In this document: positions 44,669 to 53,396 of the stretch, in pieces
Layout: the number at the start of each line of letters is the position of its first letter
Position numbering within the stretch: the stretch's first letter is position 1
Source: Betaproteobacteria bacterium
Lineage (GTDB): Bacteria > Pseudomonadota > Gammaproteobacteria > Burkholderiales > Rhodocyclaceae
Direction of reading: 5' to 3'
Assembly (NCBI GenBank): GCA_016208415.1
Contig: JACQYB010000071.1
Location: 1 to 60,678, forward strand
DNA length: 60,678 nucleotides
Made by a program: the position numbers and the translations under genes
The notes under the pieces: model-generated
What the model was told of the DNA's origin: nothing
What the model saw: the letters and a program-made list of their open reading frames with translations, nothing else
Database searches by the model: none

Positions 44669-46582
44669 ATGATCAGACTTCTTCAAAAAATCGTGCGCTG
44701 GTTCTTCATGCACGCCGAGAACACGTTCAACCGCGCTTTCGGCGACAAGATGAACCCCTTCTACCACCTGGGCACCATCAGCTTCTGGCAGTTCTGGCTG
44801 CTGGCCGGCACCGGCCTCTACCTCTACATCTTTGCCGACACCGGGGTCAACGACGCCTACGAATCGGTGGAAAGCATCACCCATGGCCAGTGGTGGGCCG
44901 GTGGCATCCTGCGCAGCATCCACCGCTATGCCACCGACGGCATGATCCTCACCATGCTTTTGCACATGCTGCGGCACTTCGCCTACGACCGCTACCGCGG
45001 CTTCCGCTGGTTTTCGTGGATCACCGGCGTCGTGCTGATCTGGCTGGTCTATATCGCCGGAATCAACGGTTTCATGCTGGTGTGGGACAAGCTGGCCCAG
45101 TTCGTGGTCATCGCCACCGCCGAGTGGTTCGACGCACTGCCGATGTTCAGCGGTACCCTGATCCGCAACTTCATCTACCAGGAAAGCGTCGGCAGCCGGC
45201 TGTTCACCCTGCTGGCATTCGTGCACCTCGGTGCGCCGCTGATCGTGGTGTTCGTCATGTGGATCCATGTCCAGCGGGTGCCGCGGGCGAATATCAATCC
45301 ACCGCGCCCGATCGCCATCGCCGTCACCCTGATGTTCCTGGCGCTGGCCCTGGCCAAGCCCATCCTCAGTCAGGGTGGCGAAGCCGACATGTCGGTGGTG
45401 CCTACCAACATCGAGTTCGACTGGTTCGAGCTGCCGGTGCTGGCGCTGGTCTATGTTTATGATCCATTGCATCTCTGGCTCGGCGTGATCGGCCTCAGCG
45501 TCCTGCTGTCCCTCGTCCCCTGGCTGCCGCCCCTGCGCCGCGGCACCGCCAAGGCGGAATCGACCATCACTTACCATCCAGGCCACAAGGCCGTCTCCGC
45601 CCGCTTCGGCGAAACACTGCTCGACGCCGGCCTGCGCCAGGAAGTCGACCTGCCCTACGAATGCCGCAACGGCGGCTGCGGCGTGTGCAAGTGCGCGGTG
45701 CTGAACGGCAAGGTGGACCCCGGCGTCTACCAGCCCAGCGCCCTCTCGCCGGACGAGCTTGCCCAGGGCAAGGTGCTGATGTGCTGCGCCACCGTGGTGG
45801 AGGATGCGGCCATCGAATTCGAAGCCGGCGCCGCGACCGCCGGGATCCGGCAATACACCGCCCACGTGGTGAAGATGAAACGACTCGCCCCTGACGTGAT
45901 GCGCGTCCTTCTCAGGCTGCCGGAAGGCCAGCGCATCGACTTCGTCGCCGGCCAGTACATCAACATCCTCCTCGACGACGGCGAGCGGCGTGCCTTCTCC
46001 TTCGCCAACCCGCCCCATGAAGCCGATCACATCGAATTGCAGATCCGCCTCATGCCCGGCGGGCGCTTCACCACCCACGTCTTCGAGCACATGAAGAAAG
46101 GCGACGAAGTCCGTTTCGAGGGCCCGCTGGGGGACTTCTCGCTGCGCGAATCGAAGCGGCCCATCATCTTCGTTGCCGGCGCCACGGGCTTCGCCCCGGT
46201 CAAGAGCATGATCGAGGACGCCTTCCATCGCCACCTCAAGCGCCCGATGCTCCTCTACTGGGGGGTGCGCAAGCTCACGGATCTCTACATGCCGGAAGTG
46301 CCGGAGCGCTGGGCGCGCGAGCACGCCAACTTCAAGTTCATACCGGTACTCTCGGAACCCGAACCCGAGGATGCGTGGGCCGGCCGCACCGGACTTGTGC
46401 ACGAGGCCATCCTGCAGGACTTCCCCTCGCTCGCCGGCCAGGAGATCTACGCCTGCGGTTCGGTGCGCATGGTCGAGGCCGTGTTCCCGCACTTCAAGGC
46501 CCAAGGTGCCGAAGACGGCATGTGCTTCTCGGATGCCTTCGTGCTGTCGGCGCGCTCGGCGGCGCTGCAGCCGAAGGAGTGA
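44669..46582 (+). CDS. Diheme cytochrome b fused to [2Fe-2S] ferredoxin and FAD/NAD(P)H reductase
   Basis: 637 residues. 1-290: cytochrome b/b6-type membrane domain with His85/His99 and His186/His200. 295-385: plant-type ferredoxin with Cys332, Cys337, Cys340 and Cys373. 393-630: ferredoxin-NADP reductase fold with the FAD motif RAFSFAN (441-447), the pyridine nucleotide loop AGATGFAP (503-510) and YACGSVRMVEAV. It resembles a phenol hydroxylase-type reductase attached to a quinone-reactive diheme b. Predicted reaction: electron transfer between NAD(P)H and the quinone pool through FAD, [2Fe-2S] and two hemes, direction unknown. I recall a similar fusion reported from Candidatus Accumulibacter. 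Confidence 0.92.
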   Translation: MIRLLQKIVRWFFMHAENTFNRAFGDKMNPFYHLGTISFWQFWLLAGTGLYLYIFADTGVNDAYESVESITHGQWWAGGILRSIHRYATDGMILTMLLHMLRHFAYDRYRGFRWFSWITGVVLIWLVYIAGINGFMLVWDKLAQFVVIATAEWFDALPMFSGTLIRNFIYQESVGSRLFTLLAFVHLGAPLIVVFVMWIHVQRVPRANINPPRPIAIAVTLMFLALALAKPILSQGGEADMSVVPTNIEFDWFELPVLALVYVYDPLHLWLGVIGLSVLLSLVPWLPPLRRGTAKAESTITYHPGHKAVSARFGETLLDAGLRQEVDLPYECRNGGCGVCKCAVLNGKVDPGVYQPSALSPDELAQGKVLMCCATVVEDAAIEFEAGAATAGIRQYTAHVVKMKRLAPDVMRVLLRLPEGQRIDFVAGQYINILLDDGERRAFSFANPPHEADHIELQIRLMPGGRFTTHVFEHMKKGDEVRFEGPLGDFSLRESKRPIIFVAGATGFAPVKSMIEDAFHRHLKRPMLLYWGVRKLTDLYMPEVPERWAREHANFKFIPVLSEPEPEDAWAGRTGLVHEAILQDFPSLAGQEIYACGSVRMVEAVFPHFKAQGAEDGMCFSDAFVLSARSAALQPKE

Positions 46583-46583
46583 G

Positions 46584-47123
46584 CTACAGCTGGTCGAGCA
46601 GATCGACCAGCGCGTCCTCGCGCACGCGTCCGAGCACGGCGGCGCGCACCTGCCCCGCGCGGTCGAGGACGACGGTGAAGGGTACGGCCAGCGGGGCGTT
46701 GCCGAAGTCGCGCGTCGGCTTGATCGCGTCCTGCCCGCCGATCAGCAGGGGGTAGGAAACGGAGGTCTGGCGCGCGAACTCGCGCACCTCATCCGCGCCG
46801 TCGGCGGCGATGCCGACGAACTGCACACCGCGCGGCGCGTAGCGCTGGTGCAGCCTTGAGAACATCGGCATTTCCTCGCGGCAGGGCAGGCACCACGTCG
46901 CCCAGTAGTTCACCACGAGCGTCTTGTCGCGCCATTGTTGCAGCGCCTGCGGGCGCCCGGCGATATCGGGCAACGCGGTGGCGTAGAGCACGGCCACGGC
47001 CGGCGCGGACACCACGGGCGGCGGCGGTAGCGGTTGCAGCCGTTGGCTGTTGTCCAGGAGCAGCCAGCTACCCCAGCCGACGGCCGCGGCCGTCAGGCCC
47101 ACGGCCAGCCACAGAAATCTCAC
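46584..47123 (-). CDS. TlpA/ResA-like thiol-disulfide oxidoreductase
   Basis: 179 residues. An N-terminal membrane anchor (about 3-24, FLWLAVGLTAAAVGWGSWLLL) and a periplasmic thioredoxin domain with W-C-L-P-C in NYWATWCLPCREEMPMF and the cis-Pro loop (AVPFTVVLDRAGQV). Such proteins reduce Cys of apocytochromes or of the CuA site. The GTG start at 47123 overlaps the stop of the heme-copper subunit I-like gene (GTGA), so the two are coupled. It converges with the cytochrome b-FNR gene, one base apart. Confidence 0.9.
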   Translation of the reverse strand: MRFLWLAVGLTAAAVGWGSWLLLDNSQRLQPLPPPPVVSAPAVAVLYATALPDIAGRPQALQQWRDKTLVVNYWATWCLPCREEMPMFSRLHQRYAPRGVQFVGIAADGADEVREFARQTSVSYPLLIGGQDAIKPTRDFGNAPLAVPFTVVLDRAGQVRAAVLGRVREDALVDLLDQL

Positions 47124-48436
47124 GCCGTCTTGCGCGGCCACATCAGTTTTAGGCAGACCAGCACGAACATGATGCCGCCGATCACGGCGATCAGCCCGCC
47201 CAGGCCCATCATGCCCATGCCGATTTTCTGCGGCAGCGTCGTCAGCATCTGGTCGGCGCCCGCCACCTTGCGTTGCACGCCGTAGCCGCCCGACCAGGCC
47301 AGCCCGAGGACATGGATCAACTGCCCGACGCCATAGACATAGGGTTGCCAGCGCGCCATGCGCCCCTGCGCTTCCCCGAACCCCAGCCGCGGCAACAGCA
47401 CGTAGGCCAGCCCCATGAAGGCCAGCGTCACGCCGACCGTCGAGCCGTGGTAGTGCGCGGGGATGACGACATTGACGCCGCGGATCATGTAACCCAGCAC
47501 GCCGCCGACGGCGAACAGGGCGAAGGAGGCGATGAAGGCCGACTTGGCCGGATGGGCGGCCACGCCGCGCACCCCCCACAGGCCCAGGAAACCGACGAAG
47601 ATCAGCGGCCCCATGTAGGGATGCCCCCATTCCATGAGCTTGGCGAACAACTCCATGTGAGGCAGGGAACCTGCGGGCACTAGAAGATAGATGGCTGGCA
47701 CCACCAGCAGTGGCAGGGCGGCGACCCAGAACAGCGCCGACAACACGCGTCCCGATGCACCCGATGGCCGGCCCAGATGGGCGGCGATCCACAACCAGGC
47801 GACCACCATCAGCAGGGCGTGCTGGAACTGCAGGGTATGGCCGCCGCCCCAGAACAGCACCTCGTAGTAGATCTTGTCCTCGATCTTGGGCACCGCCCAC
47901 CAGGACAAGAAGAACGCGGCCAGCGCGAGGAAGCCCGCCACCGCGCCCAGGAAGGCGCCGACCTGCAGCGGGGCGGCAGCGCGTGGCCGGATCGTGACGA
48001 GTGTGCGCAGCACGGCCAGGCTGAAACCGGCACCGCAGATCCACAGCGAGGCGAAGAACACGGGCTGTTGCAGGACCGGAATGTAGTTATTGAGCAGCGG
48101 ATCGGCGCCCGGGAAGAAGGGGGAGACCGTCATGACCACGGTGCCGGCCGTTGCCAGCACGAAGCCGGCCCAGCCCAGCCACGCCAGCCCGGCGCCACCG
48201 GCAGCACTCCAGATTACGGCGGCGAAGGCCATGAACCAGACGGCTACCGAAAGATCCACGTGCACCACCAGCGCCGCGCGGAAGAACTCCTTCAATGGAA
48301 GGACATCCTGGATGCCCGGCGTACGGGAAAGTACCAGCAGGATGGCGAGCAGGCCCGATCCGATCAGGGCTACGAGCCCCAGCCACAGCCAGGCGCGGGC
48401 GAGTCTCTGCGGGGTTCCCGAGGCGATTTCGATCAT
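47120..48436 (-). CDS. Divergent heme-copper oxidase subunit I-like protein (oxidase or NO reductase type)
   Basis: 438 residues, about 12 membrane helices. Conserved His: His59 in VVHVDLS (helix II), His200 in FWGGGHTLQFQH (helix VI), and His328/His330 in IPAHYHGSTVG (helix X, both hemes). The HPEVY motif is absent: position His+4 is Phe204 with Gln203 before it. No His-His pair is found in the helix VII region, where only His260 and His271 occur. It is therefore not a standard A, B or C oxidase; heme-copper NO reductase-like families without the cross-linked Tyr are the nearest idea. Start ATG 48436; coupled to tlpA, divergent from an SCO lipoprotein gene. Confidence 0.82.
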   Translation of the reverse strand: MIEIASGTPQRLARAWLWLGLVALIGSGLLAILLVLSRTPGIQDVLPLKEFFRAALVVHVDLSVAVWFMAFAAVIWSAAGGAGLAWLGWAGFVLATAGTVVMTVSPFFPGADPLLNNYIPVLQQPVFFASLWICGAGFSLAVLRTLVTIRPRAAAPLQVGAFLGAVAGFLALAAFFLSWWAVPKIEDKIYYEVLFWGGGHTLQFQHALLMVVAWLWIAAHLGRPSGASGRVLSALFWVAALPLLVVPAIYLLVPAGSLPHMELFAKLMEWGHPYMGPLIFVGFLGLWGVRGVAAHPAKSAFIASFALFAVGGVLGYMIRGVNVVIPAHYHGSTVGVTLAFMGLAYVLLPRLGFGEAQGRMARWQPYVYGVGQLIHVLGLAWSGGYGVQRKVAGADQMLTTLPQKIGMGMMGLGGLIAVIGGIMFVLVCLKLMWPRKTA

Positions 48437-48526
48437 TGCGATTCCCGGTGCCGAGGCGGCAAGAGGGCGCAAGTATAAGGGCAAGGTGCATGCTAGACTA
48501 GCCGCGCCATCGGGGTACCGGTTGCG

Positions 48527-48577
48527 GCATCAAGCCCGCCAGCGCGGGCATGGCTGTTCCCTGAAACTCCGTTTTCG
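48527..48577 (+). repeat. Intergenic repeat, copy C
   Basis: GCATCAAGCCCGC-CA-GCGCGGGCATGG, then TGAAACTCCGTTTTC (48562-48576). The GCCCGC/GCGGGC hairpin is intact. This copy lies 57 bases before the SCO lipoprotein start, farther than A, B and D, within the divergent gap to the heme-copper subunit. Confidence 0.65.
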
Positions 48578-48633
48578 AGGCGCATTGGCTGCGGGATATC
48601 CGGCTGTTTCCACTCCTTCGACCCACTCCATCC

Positions 48634-49215
48634 ATGAGGACACTTCTCTTCTTCGCCCTTGCCCTCGGCACCCTGCTCGCAGGTTGTGGCGAGCCGCCCC
48701 GTTTTCATTCCACCGACATTTCGGGCGTCGACAAGGGCAAGGATTTCGCCCTTGTCGATCACCACGGCCAGCCGCGGCGCCTGTCCGACTTCCGGGGCAA
48801 GGCGGTCGTGTTGTTCTTCGGCTACACTCAATGCCCGGACATCTGCCCGACGACGCTGACCGCCATGCGCGACACCGTGGCTCTCCTCGGCGAGGACGCC
48901 CGCCGCGTACAGGTGCTGTTTGTCACCTTGGACCCGGCGCGCGACACACAACAGTTGTTGGCGGAATATGTACCCTTGTTCCATCCCGGTTTCCTCGGCC
49001 TCCGGGGCGACGAAGCGACCATTGCCGCCGTCGCCGGGGACTTCAAGGTGTTCTATGCAAGACAGCCGGGAAGCACTCCGGGCACCTATAGTATCGATCA
49101 CTCCGCCAGCAGCTACGCCTTCGACCCCCAGGGCCGGTTGCGGCTGGTGATCCGCCACGGTGAAACGTCCGAGCACATCGCCGCCGATCTCCGGCTGCTG
49201 CTGGCCGGCAAATGA
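48634..49215 (+). CDS. SCO family copper chaperone, lipoprotein (copy 3)
   Basis: 193 residues. Lipoprotein signal with lipobox L-A-G-C at Cys18. Canonical SCO domain: FFGYTQCPDICPTTLTAM (C-x3-CP), VLFVTLDPARDTQQLL and the His ligand in YSIDHSASSYAFD. Inserts copper in CuA or the binuclear site of oxidases. Divergent from the unusual heme-copper subunit and followed by a DUF1318 gene behind repeat copy D. Confidence 0.93.
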   Translation: MRTLLFFALALGTLLAGCGEPPRFHSTDISGVDKGKDFALVDHHGQPRRLSDFRGKAVVLFFGYTQCPDICPTTLTAMRDTVALLGEDARRVQVLFVTLDPARDTQQLLAEYVPLFHPGFLGLRGDEATIAAVAGDFKVFYARQPGSTPGTYSIDHSASSYAFDPQGRLRLVIRHGETSEHIAADLRLLLAGK

Positions 49216-49230
49216 GCTTTTCCTGCTCCC

Positions 49231-49283
49231 GCATGACGCCCCCAATCGCGGGCATTGGCCTTCTTCAAAACCCCGTTTTCCGG
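49231..49283 (+). repeat. Intergenic repeat, copy D
   Basis: GCATGACGCCC, spacer, CGCGGGCATTGGCCTTCTTC, then AAAACCCCGTTTTCC. It is close to copy A over its first 35 bases and ends about 15 bases before the DUF1318 start. Confidence 0.7.
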
Positions 49284-49294
49284 AAACGACACCC

Positions 49295-49720
49295 ATGAAC
49301 CGACTCGCACTCATGCTCCTCGCCTGCCTTGCCCTGCCCATGGAGGCAGCCCGGGCCGAAGCCATCAACCTCGAAATCGCCACGCCGCCGGTCGTGATCG
49401 TCCGGCATTCGATGGCGCAGAGACAGTCGCGGCTGGTGCGATTCCAGAAGGTCGGCGTCATCGGGCTGGGGAGCGACGGCATGCTGCGGATACACGACAG
49501 CGGCCGACTCACGCTGACCCAGCGCCAGATTGCCGAGAAGCTGATCGACCACGAAAACAACGACCGCAAGTCGCTGATCTTTGCCATCGCCGATGCCCAC
49601 GAAGGCAAGCAGGCGCGGCAGGACGAGGTCCGCGACGGACTGGTGAAGCGCTGGCAGAGCGAGTTCAAGTCCGGCTGGTGGATTCAGGACGCCCAGGGCA
49701 ACTGGACGCAAAAACCCTGA
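49295..49720 (+). CDS. DUF1318 (YdbL-like) periplasmic protein
   Basis: 141 residues. A signal peptide (about 1-22, ending ARAEA) and the DUF1318 pattern INLEIATPPVVIVRHSMAQRQSRL, VGVIGLGSDGMLRIHD, AEKLIDHENNDRKSLIFAIADAH (pieces). The C-terminal tail with GWWIQDAQGNW is an extension I do not know from typical members. In E. coli ydbL lies with the large lipid-transport protein gene ydbH; here the neighbours are SCO and an ABC exporter adaptor. Function unknown. Confidence 0.8.
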   Translation: MNRLALMLLACLALPMEAARAEAINLEIATPPVVIVRHSMAQRQSRLVRFQKVGVIGLGSDGMLRIHDSGRLTLTQRQIAEKLIDHENNDRKSLIFAIADAHEGKQARQDEVRDGLVKRWQSEFKSGWWIQDAQGNWTQKP

Positions 49721-49787
49721 AAACCTGATCCCCCGTGACCGGGGCGGTAGCGCTTCGGCCATTTCCCCGGTATTGCCGCGACCTGTC

Positions 49788-51002
49788 ATGGCCCAGCCCG
49801 ACCTTTCCCGCCTGCACATCGACCGGAGTGCTGCCGGCGCGCCCCCGCCCCGTCGCCGCGGGCGTTGGTGGCTGGTCGCCGGCCTGCTGCTGGTGCTGCT
49901 TGCCGGCGTGGCCGCCTGGCGCTACACCGGCAGCGTCGCGGTGGAGTTGGCTACCGTCGGCACTGCTTTTCCCTACCAGGCGGTCACCGAACTCAACGCC
50001 GCCGGCTACGTGGTGGCCCAGCGCAAGGCTTCCGTGGCCTCCAAGGCCACGGGCCGGCTGGAATGGCTGGGGGTAACGGAGGGCAGCATGGTGAAGGAGG
50101 GCGAGGTCATCGCCCGGCTGGAAAGCCGCGACGTGCGCGCCCAGGCCGACCAGGCCCAGGCCGGCGTCGGCGTGGCCCGGGCCAACGTCGGCCAGACCGA
50201 GGCCGAGCTTGAAGACGCCCAGCATGCCTACCAGCGGGCGAAGGAACTGCGCGCCCGCCACTTCGTTTCCGAGTCCGCCCTCGATGCCGCCGAGGCCCGT
50301 TACCGCAAGGCCGGCGCGGCGCTCGAAAGCGCCCGCGCCCAGATCGCCGCCGCCGAGGCCGCCGCCCGTGCCGCCGAGGTGGCGGTGGAGCAGACCCTCA
50401 TCCGCGCACCCTTCGACGGCGTGGTGCTGACCAAGAGCGCCAATGTGGGCGACGTGGTCACGCCCTTCTCCTCGGCGCTCGAAGCCAAGGGCGCTGTGGC
50501 CACCATGGCCGACCTGGACACGCTGGAGGTGGAGGCGGATGTCTCCGAATCCAGCCTCGGCAAGGTCAAGGTGGGCCAGCCCTGCGAAATCCAGCTCGAC
50601 GCCCTGCCGGAACTGCGCTTTCGCGGCGAGGTGAGCCGCCTGGTGCCCACCGTGGATCGCGCCAAGGCCACCGTGCTTACCAAGGTGAAATTCATCGACC
50701 ACGATCCGCGCGTCCTGCCGGAGATGAGCGCCAAGGTGGCCTTCCTGTCCAGGGAGGTGCCGGCGGACCAGCGCCGTGCGCTCAGCGTCGTCAGCCCTGA
50801 GGCCATCGCCACGCGCGACGGCCGCAGCTACCTCTACGTGGTGGTGGAGGGCAAGGCCAGCGCCGTGGCCGTGCAGACCGGCCAGAAGCTGGGCGACGCC
50901 GTCGTGGTCAGCGGTGTTTCGGCCGGCGACAGGGTGGTGCTGCGCCCGCCCGACAAACTGCATGACGGCATGGCGGTGAAGCTGCTGCAGAAAGCGCCGT
51001 GA
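49788..51002 (+). CDS. Periplasmic adaptor (RND/MacA-type membrane fusion protein)
   Basis: 404 residues. An N-terminal membrane segment (about 30-48, WWLVAGLLLVLLAGVAAW), first lipoyl half (GYVVAQRKASVASKATGRL), an Ala-rich alpha-hairpin (about 110-205), second lipoyl half (LIRAPFDGVVLTKSANVGD) and barrel with DLDTLEVEADVSESSLGKVKVG (pieces). It links an inner membrane ABC exporter to an outer membrane channel or acts alone in lipid or drug export. It is followed eight bases later by an ABC ATPase, but the permease gene is missing. Confidence 0.9.
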   Translation: MAQPDLSRLHIDRSAAGAPPPRRRGRWWLVAGLLLVLLAGVAAWRYTGSVAVELATVGTAFPYQAVTELNAAGYVVAQRKASVASKATGRLEWLGVTEGSMVKEGEVIARLESRDVRAQADQAQAGVGVARANVGQTEAELEDAQHAYQRAKELRARHFVSESALDAAEARYRKAGAALESARAQIAAAEAAARAAEVAVEQTLIRAPFDGVVLTKSANVGDVVTPFSSALEAKGAVATMADLDTLEVEADVSESSLGKVKVGQPCEIQLDALPELRFRGEVSRLVPTVDRAKATVLTKVKFIDHDPRVLPEMSAKVAFLSREVPADQRRALSVVSPEAIATRDGRSYLYVVVEGKASAVAVQTGQKLGDAVVVSGVSAGDRVVLRPPDKLHDGMAVKLLQKAP

Positions 51003-51009
51003 GGGCGCG

Positions 51010-51747
<738 letters not shown>

Positions 51748-51766
51748 TTCGATTGCGAGGGACAAA

Positions 51767-52093
51767 ATGGCGAGTGTGATCGACGGGCAACGCGACGAGC
51801 TGATCGGACTCTGCCGACGCTACGGCGTCCGGCGGCTGGAGCTTTTCGGGTCGGCTACCGGCGATGCCTTCGATCCGCAGCGCAGCGACATCGATTTCGT
51901 TGTGGACTTCGACCCCGCCGGCCATCAGGATCTCTTCCATCGCTATTTCGGACTGAACGCGGAGCTTGAGAGGCTGCTCGGCCGCAAAGTGGATCTGGTC
52001 ATGGTCGGTGCCATGAGAAACCCGTACTTCATCGAGTCGGTCAATCGCACTCGCCAACTCGTCTATGCAGCACCGCTCGCCCAAACTGCTTGA
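51767..52093 (+). CDS. MNT-type minimal nucleotidyltransferase antitoxin
   Basis: 108 residues. The nucleotidyltransferase core is visible: LELFGSATGDAFDPQRSDIDFVVDF (G-S motif followed by D-x-D). In HEPN/MNT systems this enzyme AMPylates and inactivates the HEPN RNase. The ATG at 51767 has GAGGG seven bases upstream. It overlaps the HEPN gene by 29 bases, the typical arrangement. Confidence 0.88.
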   Translation: MASVIDGQRDELIGLCRRYGVRRLELFGSATGDAFDPQRSDIDFVVDFDPAGHQDLFHRYFGLNAELERLLGRKVDLVMVGAMRNPYFIESVNRTRQLVYAAPLAQTA

Positions 52094-52403
52094 AGACGTC
52101 CGCGATGCGGCTGCCTTCATCCACGACGTGACATCAGGCCGTACGCTGGACGAATACGAAGGCGACCGCCTGCTGCGCCAGGCTGTCGAGCGCAATTTCG
52201 AGATCATCGGGGAAGCCGTCAAGCGCCTCGCGCAGCATGACCCGCAGACCGCAAGCAAGATCGGTGACCATACGCAGATCATCGCCTTCCGCAATGTGCT
52301 GATCCACGGCTATGACCTCGTGGATCACGCGCTGGTCTGGAGCGTGATCGAAAATCAGATTCCCTCGCTGCTGCATGACGTAGAAGCGTTGCTCAACGCA
52401 TAG
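52065..52403 (+). CDS. HEPN (DUF86) RNase toxin
   Basis: 112 residues, all-helical. The catalytic R-x4-H motif is RNVLIH, and ERNFEIIGEAVKRL is the DUF86 signature helix. Such toxins cut tRNA or other RNA unless modified by the MNT partner encoded just upstream. The gene follows the antitoxin with overlap. The pair lies between an ABC exporter fragment and type I restriction remnants, a spot marked by gene loss and gain. Confidence 0.9.
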   Translation: MQHRSPKLLEDVRDAAAFIHDVTSGRTLDEYEGDRLLRQAVERNFEIIGEAVKRLAQHDPQTASKIGDHTQIIAFRNVLIHGYDLVDHALVWSVIENQIPSLLHDVEALLNA

Positions 52404-52512
52404 TCGTGATTAGTCCGTGATATCCATAACGGATTCCAGTTTCCCAAGCCGGGCGCGGGCCGTTATGCTTTCCCGCCAGGAGCCGCCACCGGCGGTGGCC
52501 TTTCCCGCTCCC

Positions 52513-52809
52513 ATGAACCCCGAACAACAGGCCCGTGCGCAGATCGATCGGCTGCTCGCCAGCGCGGGCTGGCATGTGTGCGACGTGGCCGGTGCCAACC
52601 TCCATGCCGCGCGGGGCGTGGCGATCCGCGAGTTCCCGATCGACCCTGTCGCGGCTTCGCCGACTACCTGCTGTATGTGGACGGGCAGCGACAACCTGCC
52701 TCCGCCGGAAGTGATCGCGCAGGAGATCGTGGACGATCTGGAGGCGGCGCTGGAGCAGTTCAGGTTGATTGCTGCTGATCTGAACGGCAGCGATGCCGGG
52801 ACAGGATGA
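52513..52809 (+). pseudogene. Composite remnant: HsdR N-terminus joined to HsdM C-terminus
   Basis: From ATG 52513 the frame MNPEQQARAQIDRLLASAGW and AARGVAIREFP match the start of type I restriction HsdR. Near 52650 the match moves to another frame (GFADYLLYVDGQ). From about 52695 the first frame resumes with PPPEVIAQEIVDDLEAALEQF, which resembles the last residues of type I methyltransferase HsdM. About 100 codons remain of two genes that would normally be several kilobases long. The joining of N-terminal HsdR to C-terminal HsdM indicates a large deletion plus a frameshift; no activity is expected. Confidence 0.65.
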
Positions 52810-52842
52810 GCAGGAACACACGGTCGCCGCTCAAGGACAAGG

Positions 52843-53343
52843 ATGAACTTCCCAAAAGGCCACATGGCCGCGCTGCTGATCTGGCTGGCCCTGTCGGCGG
52901 CGGCGTACACCTATTTCGATGCGCGGCAGAAACCGACGGTGGCGACGGCCAGGGAACGGGGACGGGGAGAGGTGGTGATTCCCCGCTCCCGGGATGGTCA
53001 CTATTACGTCCAGGGGGCGATCAACGCACAGCCGGTGACCTTCCTGGTGGATACGGGGGCCAGTTCGGTATCGGTGGGCGTGGCCACGGCCCGGGCTGCG
53101 GGCTTGCCCCAGGGTGCCGTCGCCCACTTCCAGACGGCCGGCGGCGACGTGCCGGGCGAGATGGTGACGGGGGCTACGGTGGAGGCGGGCGGCATTGAGG
53201 TGCGCGGACTGAGCGTGGGCGTGATTCCGGCGCTGGACGGGGAGGTGCCGGCGCTGCTGGGCCAGAACTTCCTGCGCCGGGTCGAGGTGGTCCAGTCCGG
53301 AGACCGGATGGTGCTGCGGGTTCGGCCGTCGGGCGGCTCTTGA
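52843..53343 (+). CDS. Retropepsin-like aspartic protease (TIGR02281 type)
   Basis: 166 residues. An N-terminal membrane segment (about 7-26, HMAALLIWLALSAAAYTYF) anchors a periplasmic or membrane-proximal domain with the catalytic FLVDTGASSVSVG motif. The second strand (EVPALLGQNFLRRVEVV) completes the single-lobe, dimer-forming aspartic protease fold. Substrates are unknown. AAGGACAAGG precedes the ATG. It stands between the hsd remnant and the convergent CapA gene. Confidence 0.88.
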   Translation: MNFPKGHMAALLIWLALSAAAYTYFDARQKPTVATARERGRGEVVIPRSRDGHYYVQGAINAQPVTFLVDTGASSVSVGVATARAAGLPQGAVAHFQTAGGDVPGEMVTGATVEAGGIEVRGLSVGVIPALDGEVPALLGQNFLRRVEVVQSGDRMVLRVRPSGGS

Positions 53344-53396
53344 GCAGGGGCAGGTGGAGTGCGTGCCGGCATCGGATGTCAGTGCCCGCCCGCGTG

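Noticed and set aside
43997-46504. 835-codon open frame on the minus strand opposite both cytochrome b fusions
   Set aside because: It has no domain resemblance and is a shadow of GC-rich codon bias; the plus-strand frames carry all the cofactor motifs.
41483-49283. The GAAAC-containing repeats as a CRISPR array
   Set aside because: Copies are thousands of bases apart with genes between them and have no regular spacers; no cas genes are present.
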